This document shows positions 1-14,410 of a stretch of DNA of 64,000 bases, piece after piece. Below the pieces are notes generated by a model that ran no database searches, was not told the origin of the DNA, and saw only the letters and a program-made list of their open reading frames with translations. Source of the DNA: Balanoglossus misakiensis (taxonomy: Eukaryota; Hemichordata); assembly GCA_040954595.2 (NCBI GenBank), contig CM082594.2, forward strand, positions 558,001 to 622,000, given 5' to 3'. The position numbers were made by a program, and so were the translations under genes. Position 1 is the stretch's first letter, and every line of letters starts with the position of its first letter.

Positions 1-1891
1 GAATTCAATGTTAGAAAACCCGTGTGGAAAGTATCTCTACCCGTTTGAAACTAAGAAAAGAATTTATTCTTATTTATTTTTTAAAAAAGACAATTTTTCG
101 AAAACAAGTCGAAAATGGTAATTTTGTCTTGGGTGATTCAAATTATACCACATTTTCTGGAATTTGCAGCACTTTTTACAAGAGAACGACACTTCATGCT
201 CCATAATATTTCCGAAAATGAAGAAAAGAGTTTATTTTTTATGATTTTTTAAAAATGTACCATTTTGTCAAAATATGACCAAAATGGCTATTTTTTCTTG
301 AATTCCGTCAATATCTCTGCATTTTTGGAGTGGTGGAAAGTTTTAACATACAATCAACATGTCATATATGATCAGGGCACCAAATTCGAAGAACGAAGGT
401 TTTTTTATTTTATTTTTCTAAAAATGACATTTTCAAGGAAAATTTGGTAAAACGCAATTTTGTCTGCAGTAAGCCAAATTAGACGGTCTTTTGTGGAATT
501 TGTATCGATATATATATACGAAAAGCATTCTATACTCCATCAGATTTCCGAAAATGTAGAAAACAGGTATTTTTTGTAATTTTCAAAAATTTACCATTTT
601 GACCAAATTGTGGTTAAAATTGTTATTTTCGTGTTGAATGCCGCCAGTGTCACTGCTTTTAAAAGTCATAAAAACTTTTAACATGCAAGCAATTGCTTAT
701 ATATGATCAGGCCACCGAATTAAAAAAATAAAGAATGTTTTGCCTAAAAATGACCTTTTTGGTGCAAAAACGAATAAAACGCAATTTTTGTATTAAATCA
801 GCTCATTCAGAGTGCATTTTTTATAATCAGCACCATTTTTACATATATTGGAAATTTCATACATCATCAGATATCCAAATATGAAAAAATGATTTAGATT
901 TTAGATGATTGTCCAAAATTAGCTGATATCTAATAAATGTAGTATTGAACCGTTCTGTCCCCCCCCCCCCCTACATTATATGCGGTACGCCGATGTCAGC
1001 TTACCCGGCAGTACTGCAGGCCGTGCCCCCAAATAACGTCGGTGTTTGAAACGCCCTGGTTAAATTCGGGCTTTCTCTATAAATTGACAGGCAATAATGC
1101 AGTCCTACCCGAACAAATGTCGAGTGTTGACCCGCTGTGACTTTCCCTCTTCGGTTTGCCCGACTTAGCCAACGTCTCTGTACTAATGTGTCGGGTCTTT
1201 TGCAGAGCCAGGCCGAAGGAAATCCGACTTGATCACCGTTGCTAACGAACGCTAGTGTCTGTCATGGTGTGCCGGGGTTTTAGTCGAGCCAGGCCGTAGG
1301 AGATCTGACTTGATCATCGTGGTCAATGTACGCGTGTTTCCGCTCTGAAGTGCCGGGGCTTCAGCTAAACCATGCCGTAGGAAATCCGACGTAATCACCG
1401 TTGATAACTTACGCCAGTCTGTGTCATATAGAGCCGGTGCACCAGCCGAGTCACGCCGTAGGAAATCTGACTTGATCAACGTGGTCAATGTACGCCTGTT
1501 TCTGCTCTAGAGTGCCGGGGCTTCAGCTGAGCCAGGCCGTAGGAAACCCGACGTGATTACCGTTGTTAACTTACGCCAGTCTGTGTCCTATATATAGTGC
1601 CGGGGCATCAGCCGTGCCAGGCCGAAGGAAATGTGAGTAGATCAACGTGGTCTCTGTACGCGTGTTTCTGATCTAGAGTGCCGGGGCTTTATCGAAGCCA
1701 TGCCGTAGAAAATCTGACTTGATCACCGTTGCTAACGTACGATAGTGTCTGTCATATTGTGACGGAGATTTAGCCGAGCCAGGCCGTAGAAAAATCGACT
1801 TGTTCAACGTTACCAGTGTGCAACTGTTTCTGCTCTAGAGTGTCAGGGTTTTAGCCGACTTATGCTGTAGGAAATCTGAGTTGATGAATGG
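1..1891 (+). repeat. Satellite unit 1
   Basis: 1891 bp, about 150 bp shorter than standard. The 81-bp tier lacks one pair of subrepeats (the pair normally beginning GTGCCAGGGCTTTAGCC). Poly(C) tract of 13 near 959-971. Confidence 0.9.
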
Positions 1892-4426
1892 GAATTCAAT
1901 GTTAAAAAACCTGTGTGGAAAGTGTCTCTACCCTTTTGAAACTAAGAAAATAATTTATTCTTATTTATTTTGTAAAAATCACAATTTTTCGAAAAAAAGT
2001 CGAAAATGGTAATTTTGTCATGGGTGATTCAAATTATACCGCCTTTTCTGGAATTTGCAGCACTTTTTACAAGAGAACGACACTTCATGCTCCATAATAT
2101 TTCCGAAAATGAAGAAAAGAGTTAATTTTTTACGATTTTTTAAAAATTTACCATTTTTGTCAAAATATGGCCAAAATGGCTATTTTTTCTTGAATTCCGT
2201 CAATATCTCTGCATTTTTGGAGTGGTCGAAAGTTTTAACATACAATCAACATGTCATATATGATCAGGGCACCAAATTCGAAGAACAAAGGTTTTTTTTA
2301 TTTTTTTTTCTAAAAATGACATTTTCAAGGAAAATTTGGTAAAACGCAATTTTGTCTGCAGTGAGCCAAATTGGCCGTTTTTTTGTGGAATTTGTATCGA
2401 TATATGTATACGAAGAGCATTCTATACTCCATCAGATTTTCGAAAATGTAGAAAACAGGTATTTTTTGTAATTTTCAAAAATTTACCATTTTGACCGAAT
2501 TGTGGCTAAAATTGTTATTTTCGTGTTGAATGCCGCCAGTGTCACTGCTTTTAAAAGTCATTAAAACTTTTAACATACAAGCAATTGTTTATATATGATC
2601 AGGTCACCGAATTTAAAGAATAAAGAATGTTTTCCCTAAAAATGACCTTTTTGGTGCAAAAACGAATAAAACGCAATTTTGTATTAAATCAGCTCATTCA
2701 GAGTGCATTTTTTATAATCAGCACCATTTTTACATATAATGGAAATTTCATACATCATCAGATATCCAAATATGAAAAAATGATTTAGATTTTAGATGAT
2801 TGTCCAAAAGTAGCTGATATCTAATAAATATAGTATTGAACCGTTCTGTCCCCCCCCCCCCCTACATTACATGCGGTACGCCGATGTCAGCTTACCCGTC
2901 AGTACTGCAGGCCGTGCCCACAACTAACGTCGGTGTTTGAAACGCCCTGGTTAAATTCGGGCTTTCTCTATAAATTGACAGGCAATAATGTAGTCCTACC
3001 GGAACAAATGTCGAGTGTTGACCCGCTGTGACTTTCCCTCTTCGGTTTGCCCGACTTAGCGAACGTCTTTGTACTAGAGTGTCGGGTGTTTTGCAGAGCC
3101 AGGCCGAAGGAAATCCGACTTGATCACCGATGCTAACGAACGCTAGTGTCTGTCATGGTGTGCCGGGGTTTTAGTCGAGCCAGGCCGTAGGAGATCTGAT
3201 TGGATCATCGTGGTCAATGTACGCGTGTTTCCGCTCTAAAGTGCCGGGGCTTCAGCTAAACCAGGCCGTAGGAAATCCGACGTAATCACCGTTGATAACT
3301 TACGCCAGTCTGTGTCATATAGAGCCGGTGCACCAGCCGAGTCACGCCGTAGGAATCTGATTTGATCAACGTGGTCAATGTACGCCTGTTTCTGCTCTAG
3401 AGTGCCGGGGCTTCAGCTGAGCCAGGCCGTAGGAAACCCGACGTGATTACCGTTGTTAACTTACGCCAGTCTGTGTCCTATATATAGTGCGGGACATCAG
3501 CCGTGCCAGGCCTAAGGAAATGTGAGTAGATCAATGTGGTCTCTGTACGCGTGTTTCTGCTCTAGAATGCCAGGGCTTTAGCCAAGCCATGCCGTAGGAA
3601 ATCTGAATTGATCAACGTTGCTAACGAACGCTAGTGTCTGTCATAGTGTGCCGGGGTTTTAGTCGAGCCAAGCCGTAGGAGATCTGACTTGATCATCGTG
3701 GTCAATGTACGCGTGTTTCCGCTCTAAAGTGCCGGGGCTTGAGCTAAACCAGGCCGTAGGAAATCCGACGTAATCACCGTTGATAACTTACGCCAGTCTG
3801 TGTCATATAGAGCCGGTGCACCAGCGGAGTCACACCGTAGGAATCTGATTTGATCAACGTGGTCAATGTACGCATGTTTCTGCTCTAGAGTGCCGGGGCT
3901 TCAGCTGAGCCAGGCCGTAGGAAACCCGACGTGATTACCGTTGTTAACTTACGCAAGTCTGTGTCCTATATATACTGCCGGGGCATCAGCCGCGCCAGGC
4001 CGAAGGAAATGTGAGTAGATCAACGTGGTTTCTGTACGCGTGTTTCTGCTCTAGAGTGCCAGGGCTTTAGCCAAGCTATGCCGTAGGAAATCTGACTTGA
4101 TCACCGTTGCTAACGAACGCTAGTGTCTGTCATAGTGTGCCGGGGTTTTAGTCGAACCAAGCCGTAGGAGATCAGACTTGATCAACGTGGTCTCTGTACG
4201 CATGTTTCTGCTCTGGAGTGCCGGGGCTTTATCCAAGCCATGCCGTAGAAAATCTGACTTGATCACCGTTGCTAACCTACGCTAGTGTCTGTCATATTGT
4301 GACGGAGATTTAGCCGAGCCAGGCCGTAGAAAAATCGACTTGTTCAACGTTACCAGTGTGCAACTGTTTCTGTTCTAGAGAGTCAGGGTTTTAGCCGACT
4401 TGTAGGAAATCTGAGTTGATGAACTG
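1892..4426 (+). repeat. Satellite unit 2, expanded
   Basis: 2535 bp, the longest unit. A block of six 81-bp subrepeats is duplicated: the GAGATCTGA subrepeat at 3191 recurs at 3679, 488 bp later, after which the same series is read again. Confidence 0.9.
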
Positions 4427-6383
4427 GAATTCAATGTTAGAAATCCATGTGGAAAGTATCTCTACCCGTTTGGAACTAAGAAAAGAATTTATTCTTATTT
4501 ATTTTGTAAAAAAACAATATTTCGAAAAAAAGTCGAAAATGGTAATTTTGTCTTGGGTGATTCAAATTATACCACCTTTTCTGGAATTTGCAGCACTTTT
4601 TACAAGAGAACGACACTTCATGCTCTATAATATTTCCGAAAATGAAGAAAAGAGTTAATTTTTTATGATTTTTTAAAAATTTACCATTTTTGTCAAAATA
4701 TGGCCAAAATGGCTATTTTTTCTTGAATTCCGTCAATATCTCAGCATTTTTGGAGTGGTCGAAAGTTTTAACATACAATCAACATGTCATATATGATCAG
4801 GCACTAAATTCGAAGAACAAAGGTTTTTTATTTTTTTTTCTAAAAATGACATTTTCAAGGAAAATTTGGTAAAACGCAATTTTGTCTGCAGTGAGCCAAA
4901 TTAGACGGTCTTTTGTGGAATTTGTATCGATATATACATACGAAGAGCATTCTATACTCCATCAGATTTCCGAAAATGTAGAAAACAGGTATTTTTTGTA
5001 ATTTTCAAAAATTTACCATTTTGACCGAATTGTGGCTAAAATTGTTATTAAAGTGTTGAATGCCGCCAGTGTCACTGCTTTTAAAAGTCATAAAAACTTT
5101 TAACATACAAGCAATTGTTTATATATGATAAGGTCACCGAATTAAAAAAATAAAGAATGTTTTGACTAAAAATGACCTTTTTGGTGCAAAAACGAATAAA
5201 ACGCAATTTTGTATTAAATCAGCTCATTCAGAGTGCATTTTTATAATCATCACCATTTTTACATATAATGGAAATTTCATACATCATCAGATATCCAAAT
5301 ATGAAAAGATGATTTACATTTTAGATGATTGTCAAAAATTAGCTGATATCTGATAAATGTAGTATTGAACCGTTCTGTTCCCCCCCTACATTATATGCGG
5401 TACGCTGATGTCAGCTTACCCGGCAGTACTGCAGGCCGTGCCCCCAACTAACGTCGGTGTTTGAAACGCCCTGGTTAAATTCGGGCTTTCTCTATAAATT
5501 GACAGGCAATAATGCAGTCCTACCGGAACAAATGTCGAGTGTTGACCCGCTGTGACTTTCCCTGTTCGGTTTGCCCGACTTAGCCAACGTCTTTGTACTA
5601 GAGTGTCGGGTCTTTTGCAGAGCCAGGCCGAAGGAAATCCGACTTGATCACCGTTGCTAACGAACGCTAGTGTCTGTCATGGTGTGCCGGGGTTTTAGTC
5701 GAGCCAGGCCGTAGGAGATCTGACTTGATCATCGTGGTCAATGTACGCGTGTTTCCGCTCTAAAGGGCCGGGGCTTCAGCTAAACCAGGCCGTAGGAAAT
5801 CCGACGTAATCACCGTTGATAACTTACGCCAGTCTGTGTCATATAGAGCCGATGCACCAGCCGAGTCACGCCGTAGGAAATCTTACTTGATCAACGTGGT
5901 CAATGTACGCCTGTTTCTGCTCTAGAGTGCCGGGGCTTCAGCTGAGCCAGGCCGTGGGAAATGTGAGTAGATCAACGTGGTCTCTGTACGCGTGTTTCTG
6001 CTCTAGAGTGCCAGGGCTTTAGCCAAGCCATGCCGTAGGAAATCTGACTTGATCAACGTTGCTAACGAACGCTAATGTCTGTCATAGTGTGCCGGGGTTT
6101 TAGTCGAGCAAAGCCGTAGGAGATCAGACTTGATCAACGTGGTCTCTGTACGCGTGTTTCTGCTCTAGAGTGCCGGGGCTTTATCCAAGCCATGCCGTAG
6201 AAAATCTGACTTGATCACCGTTGCTAACGTACCCTAGTGTCTGTCATATTGTGACGGAGATTTAGCCGAGCCAGGCCGTAGAAAAATCGACTTGTTCAAC
6301 GTTACCAGTGTGCAACTGTTTCTGCTCTAAAGTCTCAGGGTTTTAGCCGACTTATGCTGTAGGAAATCTGAGTTGATGAACGG
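4427..6383 (+). repeat. Satellite unit 3, one subrepeat lost
   Basis: 1957 bp. The head of subrepeat 5 is fused to the tail of subrepeat 6 around 5949-5956 (GCCGTGGGAAATGTGAG), removing about 85 bp. Shares this junction and nearly all variants with unit 4. Confidence 0.9.
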
Positions 6384-8342
6384 GAATTCAATGTTAGAAA
6401 ACCCGTGTGGAAAGTATCTCTACCCGTTTGAAACTAAGAAAAGAATTTATTCTTATTTATTTTGTAAAAAAGACAATTTTTCGAAAAAAAGTCGAAAAAT
6501 TGCAATTTTGTCTTGGGTGATTCAAATTATACCGCCTTTTCTGGAATTTGCAGCACTTTTTACAAGAGAACGACACTTCATGCTCCATAATATTTCCGAA
6601 AATGAAGAAAAGAGTTAATTTTTTATGATTTTTCAAAAATTTACCATTTTTGTCAAAATATGGCCAAAATGGCTATTTTTCTTGAATTCCGTCAATATCT
6701 CAGCATTTTTGGAGTGGTCGAGAGTTTTAACATACAATCAACATGTCATATATGAGCAGGGCACCAAATTCGAAGAACAAAGGTTTTTTATTTTTTTTTC
6801 TAAAAATGACATTTTCAAGGAAAATTTGGTAAAACGCAATTTTGTCTGCAGTGAGCCAAATTAGACGGTCTTTTGTGGAATTTGTATCGATATATACATA
6901 CGAAGAGCATTCTATACTCCATCAGATTTCCGAAAATGTAGAAAACAGGTATTTTTTGTAATTTTCAAAAATTTACCATTTTGACCGAATTGTGGCTAAA
7001 ATTGTTATTAAATTGTTGAATGCCGCCAGTGTCACTGCTTTTAAAAGTCATAAAAACTTTTAACATACAAGCAATTGTTTATATATGATAAGGTCACCGA
7101 ATTAAAAAAATAAAGAATGTTTTGACTAAAAATGACCTTTTTGGTGCAAAAACGAATAAAACGCAATTTTGTATTAAATCAGCTCATTCAGAGTGCATTT
7201 TTATAATCAGCACCATTTTTACATATAATGGAAATTTCATACATCATCAGATATCCAAATATGAAAAGATGATTTACATTTTAGATGATTGTCAAAAATT
7301 AGCTGATATCTGATAAATGTAGTATTGAACCGTTCTGTTCCCCCCTACATTATATGCGGTACGCTGATGTCAGCTTACCCGGCAGTACTGCAGGCCGTGC
7401 CCCCAACTAACGTCGGTGTTTGAAACGCCCTGGTTAAATTCGGGCTTTCTCTATAAATTGACAGGCAATAATGCAGTCCTACCGGAACAAATGTCGAGTG
7501 TTGACCCGCTGTGACTTTCCCTGTTCGGTTTGCCCGACTTAGCCAACGTCTTTGTACTAGAGTGTCGGGTCTTTTGCAGAGCCAGGCCGAAGGAAATCCG
7601 ACTTGATCACCGTTGCTAACGAACGCTAGTGTCTGTCATGGTGTGCCGGGGTTTTAGTCGAGCCAGGCCGTAGGAGATCTGACTTGATCATCGTGGTCAA
7701 TGTACGCGTGTTTCCGCTCTAAAGGGCCGGGGCTTCAGCTAAACCAGGCCGTAGGAAATCCGACGTAATCACCGTTGATAACTTACGCCAGTCTGTGTCA
7801 TATAGAGCCGATGCACCAGCCGAGTCACGCCGTAGGAAATCTTACTTGATCAACGTGGTCAATGTACGCCTGTTTCTGCTCTAGAGTGCCGGGGCTTCAG
7901 CTGAGCCAGGCCGTGGGAAATGTGAGTAGATCAACGTGGTCTCTGTACGCGTGTTTCTGCTCTAGAGTGCCAGGGCTTTAGCCAAGCCATGCCGTAGGAA
8001 ATCTGACTTGATCAACGTTGCTAACGAACGCTAATGTCTGTCATAGTGTGCCGGGGTTTTAGTCGAGCAAAGCCGTAGGAGATCAGACTTGATCAACGTG
8101 GTCTCTGTACGCGTGTTTCTGCTCTAGAGTGCCGGGGCTTTATCCAAGCCATGCCGTAGAAAATCTGACTTGATCACCGTTGCTAACGTACCCTAGTGTC
8201 TGTCATATTGTGACGGAGATTTAGCCGAGCCAGGCCGTAGAAAAATCGACTTGTTCAACGTTACCAGTGTGCAACTGTTTCTGCTCTAAAGTCTCAGGGT
8301 TTTAGCCGACTTATGCTGTAGGAAATCTGAGTTGATGAACGG
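6384..8342 (+). repeat. Satellite unit 4, near-identical to unit 3
   Basis: 1959 bp with the same one-subrepeat deletion as unit 3 and the shortest poly(C) tract seen (six C, 7340-7345). Looks like a very recent duplicate of unit 3. Confidence 0.9.
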
Positions 8343-10712
8343 GAATTCAATGTTAGAAAACCCGTGTGGAAAGTATCTCTACCCGTTTGAAACTAAGAAA
8401 AGAATTTATTCTTATTTATTTTGTAAAAAAGACAATTTTTCGAAAAAAAGTCGAAAAATTGCAATTTTGTCTTGGGTGATTCAAATTATACCGCCTTTTC
8501 TGGAATTTGCAGCACTTTTTACAAGAGAACGACACTTCATGCTCCATAATATTTCCGAAAATGAAGAAAAGAGTTTATTTTTTATGATTTTTCAAAAATT
8601 TACCATTTTTGTCAAAATATGGCCAAAATGGCTATTTTTCTTGAATTCCGTCAATATCTCAGCATTTTTGGAGTGGTCGAGAGTTTTAACATACAATCAA
8701 CATGTCATATATGAGCAGGGCACCAAATTCGAAGAACAAAGGTTTTTTTTTTTTTTTTCTAAAAATGACATTTTCAAGGAAAATTTGGTAAAACGCAATT
8801 TTGTCTGCAGTGAGCCAAATTAGACGGTCTTTTGTGGAATTTAACGATATATACATACGAAGAGCATTCTACACTCCATCAGATTTCCGAAAATGTAGAA
8901 AACAGGTATTTTTTGTAAATTTCAAAAATTTACCATTTTGACTAAATTGTAGCTAAAATTGTTATTTTCGTGTTGAATGCCGCCAGTGTCACTGCTTTTA
9001 AAAGTCATAATAACTTTTAACATACAAGCAATTGTTTATATATGATCAGGTCACCGAATTAAAAAAATAAAGAATGTTTTGCCTAAAAATGACCTTTTTG
9101 GTGCAAAAACGAATAAAACGCAATCTTGTATTAAATCAGTTCATTCAGAGTGCATGTTTTATAATAAGCACCATTTTTACATATAATGGAAATTTCATAC
9201 ATCATCAGATATCCAAATATGAAAAAATGATTTAGATTTTAGATGATTGTCCAAAATTAGCTGATATCTAATAAATGTAGTATTGAACCGTTCTGTCCCC
9301 CCCCCCTTACATTATATGCGGTACGCCGATGTCAGCTTACCCGGCAGTACTGTAGGCCGTGCCCCCAACAAACGTCGGTGTTTGAAACGCCCTGGTTAAA
9401 TTCGGGCTCTCTCTATAAATCGACAGGCAATAATGCAGTCCTACCGGAACAAATGTCAAGTGTTGAACCGCTGTGACTTTCCCTGTTCGGTTTGCCCGAC
9501 TTAGCCAACGTCTTTGTACTAGAGTGTCGGGTCTTTTGCAGAGCCAGGCCGAAGGAAATCCGACTTGATCACCGTTGCTAACGAACGCTAGTGTCTGTCA
9601 TGGTGTGCCGGGGTTTTAGTCGAGCCAGGCCGTAGGAGATCTGACTTGATCATCGTGGTCAATGTACGCGTGTTTCCGCTCTAAAGTGCCGGGGCTTCAG
9701 CTAAACCAGGCCGTAGGAAATCCGACGTAATCACCGTTGATAACTTACGCCAGTCTGTGTCATATAGAGCCGGTGCACCAGCCGAGTCACGCCGAAGGAA
9801 ATCTGACTTGATCAACGTGGTCAATGTACGCCCGTTTCTGCTCTAGAGTGCCGGGGCTTCAGCTGAGCCAGGCCGTAGGAAACCCGACGTGATTACCGTT
9901 GTTAACTTACGCCAGTCTGTGTCCTATATATAGTGCCGGGGCATCAGCCGTGCTAGGCCGAAGGAAATGTGAGTAGATCAACGTGGTCTCTGTACGCGTG
10001 TTTCTGCTCTAGAGTGTCAGGGCTTTAGCAAAGCCATGCCGTAGGAAATCTGACTTGATCAACGTTGCTAACGAACGCTAGTGTCTGTCATAGTGTGCCG
10101 GGGTTTTAGTCGAGCCAAGCCGTAGGAGATCAGACTTGATCAACGTGGTCTCTGTACGCGTGTTTCTGCTCTAGAGTGCCGGGGCTTTATCCAACCCATG
10201 CCGTTGAAAATCTGACTTGATCACCGTTGCTAACGTACGCTAGTGTCTGTCATATTGTGACGAGATTTAGCCGAGCCAGGCCGTAGAAAAATCGACTTGT
10301 TCAACGTTATCAGTGTGCAACTGTTTCTGCTCTAGAGTGCCAGGGCTTTAGCCAAGCCATGCCGTAGGAAATCTGACTTGATCAACGTTGCTAACGAACG
10401 CTAGTGTCTGTCATAGTGTGCCGGGGTTTTAGTCGAGCCAAGCCGTAGGAGATCAGACTTGATCAACGTGGACTCTGTACGCGTGTTTCTGCTCTAGAGT
10501 GCCGGGGCTTTATCCAAGCCATGCCGTAGAAAATCTGACTTGATCACCGTTGCTAACGTACGCTAGTGTCTGTCATATTGTGACGGAGATTTAGCCGAGT
10601 CAGGCCGTAGAAAAATCGACTTGTTCAACGTTACCAGTGTGCAACTGTTTCTGCTCTAGAGTGTCAGGGTTTTAGCCGACTTATGCTGTAGGAAATCTGA
10701 GTTGATGAACGC
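8343..10712 (+). repeat. Satellite unit 5, four extra subrepeats
   Basis: 2370 bp. Subrepeats 7-10 are duplicated: the block starting at 10014 is repeated 324 bp later from 10338. A long poly(T) near 8742 opens a chance 163-codon frame. Confidence 0.9.
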
Positions 10713-13043
10713 GAATTCAATGTTAGAAAACCCGTGTGGAAAGTATCTCTACCCGTCTGAAACTAAGAAAAGAATTTATTCTTATTTATTTTGTAAAAAA
10801 GACAATTTTTCGAAAAAAAGTCGAAAAATTGCAATTTTGTCTTGGGTGATTCAAATTATACCGCCTTTTCTGGAATTTGCAGCACTTTTTACAAGAGAAC
10901 GACACTTCATGCTCCATAATATTTCCGAAATTGAAGAAAAGAGTTAATTTTTTATGATTTTTCAAAAATTTACCATTTTTGTCAAAATATGGCCAAAATG
11001 GCTATTTTTCTTGAATTCCGTCAATATCTCTGCATTTTTGGAGTGGTCGAGAGTTTTAACATACAATCAACATGTCATATATGATCAGGGCACCAAATTC
11101 GAAGAACAAAGGTTTTTTTATTTTTTTTTCTAAAAATGACATTTTCAAGGAAAATTTGGAAAAACGCAATTTTGTCTGCAGTGAGCCAAATTAGACGGTC
11201 TTTTGTGGAATTTGTATCGATATATACATACGAAGAGCATTCTATACTCCATCAGATTTCCGAAAATGTAGAAAACAGGTATTTTTTGTAACTTTCGAAA
11301 AATTACGATTTTGACCAAATTGTGGCTAAAATTGTTATTTTCTTGATGAATGCCGCCAGTGTCACTGCTTTTAAAAGTCATAAAAACTTTTAACATACAA
11401 GCAATTGTTTATATATGATGAGGTCACCGAATTAAAAAATAAAGAATGTTTTGACTAAAAATCAGCTCATTCAGAGTGCATTTTTTATAATCAGCACCAT
11501 TTTTACATATAATGGAAATTTCATACATCATCAGATATCCAAATATGAAAAAAATGATTTAGATTTTAGATGATTGTCGAAAATTAGCTGATATCTAATA
11601 AATGTAGTATTGAACCGTTCTGTTCCCCCCCCCCCCCCTACATTATATGCGGTACGCCGATGTCAGCTTACCCGGCAGTACTGCAGGCCGTGCCCCCAAC
11701 TAACGTCGGTGTTTGAAACGCCCGGGTTTAATTCGGGCTTTCTCAATAAATTGACAGGCAATAATGCAGTCCTACCCGAACAAATGTCGAGTATTGACCA
11801 GCTGTGACTTTCCCTCTTCGGTTTGCCCGACTTAGCCAACGTCTTTGTACTAGAGTGTCGGGTCTTTTGCAGAGCCAGGCCGAAGGAAATCCGACTTGAT
11901 CACCGTTGCTAACGAACGCTAGTGTCTGTCATGGTGTGCCGGGGTTTTAGTCGAGCCAGGCCGTAGGAGATCTGACTTGATCATCGTGGTCAATGTACGC
12001 GTGTTTCCGCTCTAAAGTGCCGGGGCTTCAGCTAAACCAGGCCGTAGGAAATCCGACGTAATCACCGTTGATAACTTACGCCAGTCTGTCTCATATAGAG
12101 CCGGTGCACCAGCCGAGTCACGCCGTAGGAAATCTGACTTGATCAACGTGGTCAATGTACGCCTGTTTCTGCTCTAGAGTGCCGGGGCTTCAGCTGAGCC
12201 AGGCCGTAGGAAACCCAACGTGATTACCGTTGTTAACTTACGCCAGTCTGTGTCCTATATATAGTAACGGGGCATCAGCCGTGCCAGGCCGAAGGAAATG
12301 TGAGTAGATCAACGTGGTCTCTGTAGGCGTGTTTCTGCTCTAGAGTGCCAGGGCTTTAGCCAAGCCATGCCGTAGGAAATCTGACTTGATCAACGTTGCT
12401 AACGAACGCTAGTGTCTGTCATAGTGTGCCGGGGTTTTAGTCGAGCCAAGCCGTAGGAGATCAGACTTGATCAACGTGGTCTCTGTACGCGTGTTTCTGC
12501 TCTAGAGTGCCGGGGCTTTATCCAACCCATGCCGTTGAAAATCTGACTTGATCACCGTTGCTAACGTACGCTAGTGTCTGTCATATTGTGACGAGATTTA
12601 GCCGAGCCAGGCCGTAGAAAAATCGACTTGTTCAACGTTATCAGTGTGCAACTGTTTCTGCTCTAGAGTGCCAGGGCTTTAGCCAAGCCATGCCGTAGGA
12701 AATCTGACTTGATCAACGTTGCTAACGAACGCTAGTGTCTGTCATAGTGTGCCGGGGTTTTAGTCGAGCCAAGCCGTAGGAGATCAGACTTGATCAACGT
12801 GGACTCTGTACGCGTGTTTCTGCTCTAGAGTGCCGGGGCTTTATCCAAGCCATGCCGTAGAAAATCTGACTTGATCACCGTTGCTAACGTACGCTAGTGT
12901 CTGTCATATTGTGACGGAGATTTAGCCGAGCCAGGCCGTAGAAAAATCGACTTGTTCAACGTTACCAGTGTGCAACTGTTTCTGCTCTAGAGTGTCAGGG
13001 TTTTAGCCGACTTATGCTGTAGGAAATCTGAGTTGATGAACGC
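10713..13043 (+). repeat. Satellite unit 6, four extra subrepeats
   Basis: 2331 bp. Same four-subrepeat duplication as unit 5 (12345 and 12668, 323 bp apart), plus a deletion of about 44 bp in the AT-rich part near 11458 that is shared with unit 7. Confidence 0.9.
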
Positions 13044-14019
13044 GAATTCAATGTTAGAAAACCCGTGTGGAAAGTATCTCTACCCGTTTGAAACTAAGAA
13101 AAGAATTTATTCTTATTTATTTTGTAAAAAAGACAATTTTTCGAAAAAAAGTCGAAAAATTGCAATTTTGTCTTGGGTGATTCAAATTATACCGCCTTTT
13201 CTGGAATTTGCAGCACTTTTTACAAGAGAACGACACTTCATGCTCCATAATATTTCCGAAAATGAAGAAAAGAGTTAATTTTTTATGATTTTTGAAAAAT
13301 TTACCATTTTTGTCAAAATATGGCCAAAATGGCTATTTTTCTTGAATTCCGTCAATATCTCTGCATTTTTGGAGTGGTCGAGAGTTTTAACATACAATCA
13401 ACATGTCATATATGATCAGGGCACCAAATTCGAAGAACAAAGGTTTTTTTATTTTTTTTTCTAAAAATGACATTTTCAAGGAAAATTTGGTAAAACGCAA
13501 TTTTGTCTGCAGTGAGCCAAATTAGACGGTCTTTTGTGGAATTTGTATCGATATATACATACGAAGAGCATTCTATACTCCATCAGATTTCCGAAAATGT
13601 AGAAAACAGGTATTTTTTGTAACTTTCCAAAAATTACGATTTTGACCAAATTGTGGCTAAAATTGTTATTTTCTTGATGAATGCCGCCAGTGTCACTGCT
13701 TTTAAAAGTCATAAAAACTTTTAACATACAAGCAATTGTTTATATATGATCAGGTCACCGAATTAAAAAATAAAGAATGTTTTGACTAAAAATCAGCTCA
13801 TTCAGAGTGCATTTTTTATAATCAGCACCATCTTTACATATAATAGAAATTTCATACATCATCAGATATCCAAATATGAAAAAATGATTTAGATTTTAGA
13901 TGATTGTCCAAAATTAGCTGATATCTAATAAATGTAGTATTGAACCGTTCTGTTCCCCCCCCCCCTACATTATATGCGGTACGCCGATGTCAGCTTACCC
14001 GGCAGTACTGCAGGCCGTG

Positions 14020-14032
14020 CCCCCCCCCCCCC
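14020..14032 (+). repeat. Private poly(C) expansion in unit 7 linker
   Basis: The GGCCGTG-CCCCC-AACTAACG stretch normally has five C. In this unit it has thirteen. No other unit shows this. Confidence 0.85.
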
Positions 14033-14410
14033 AACTAACGTCGGTGTTTGAAACGCCCTGGTTAAATTCGGGCTTTCTCTATAAATTGACAGGCAATAAT
14101 GCAGTCCTACCCGAACAAATGTCGAGTGTTGACCCGCTGTGACTTCCCCTCTTCGGTTTGCCCGACTTAGCCAACGTCTTTGTACTAGAGTGTCGGGTCT
14201 TTTGCAGAGCCAGGCCGAAGGAAATCCGACTTGATCACCGTTGCTAACGAACGCTAGTGTCTGTCATGGTGTGCCGGGGTTTTAGTCGAGCCAGGCCGTA
14301 GGAGATCTGACTTGATCATCGTGGTCAATGTACGCGTGTTTCCGCTCTAAAGTGCCGGGGCTTCAGCTAAACCAGGCCGTAGGAAATCCGACGTAATCAC
14401 CGTTGATAAC

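Noticed and set aside
1252-1488. Minus-strand frame in the 81-bp tier
   Set aside because: Chance frame through tandem repeats; absent in most other units.
8332-8823. 163-codon open frame in satellite unit 5, and shorter frames of the same type in other units
   Set aside because: They come from the AT-rich repeat and are broken at different places in each unit by poly(T) length changes. No codon-level conservation.
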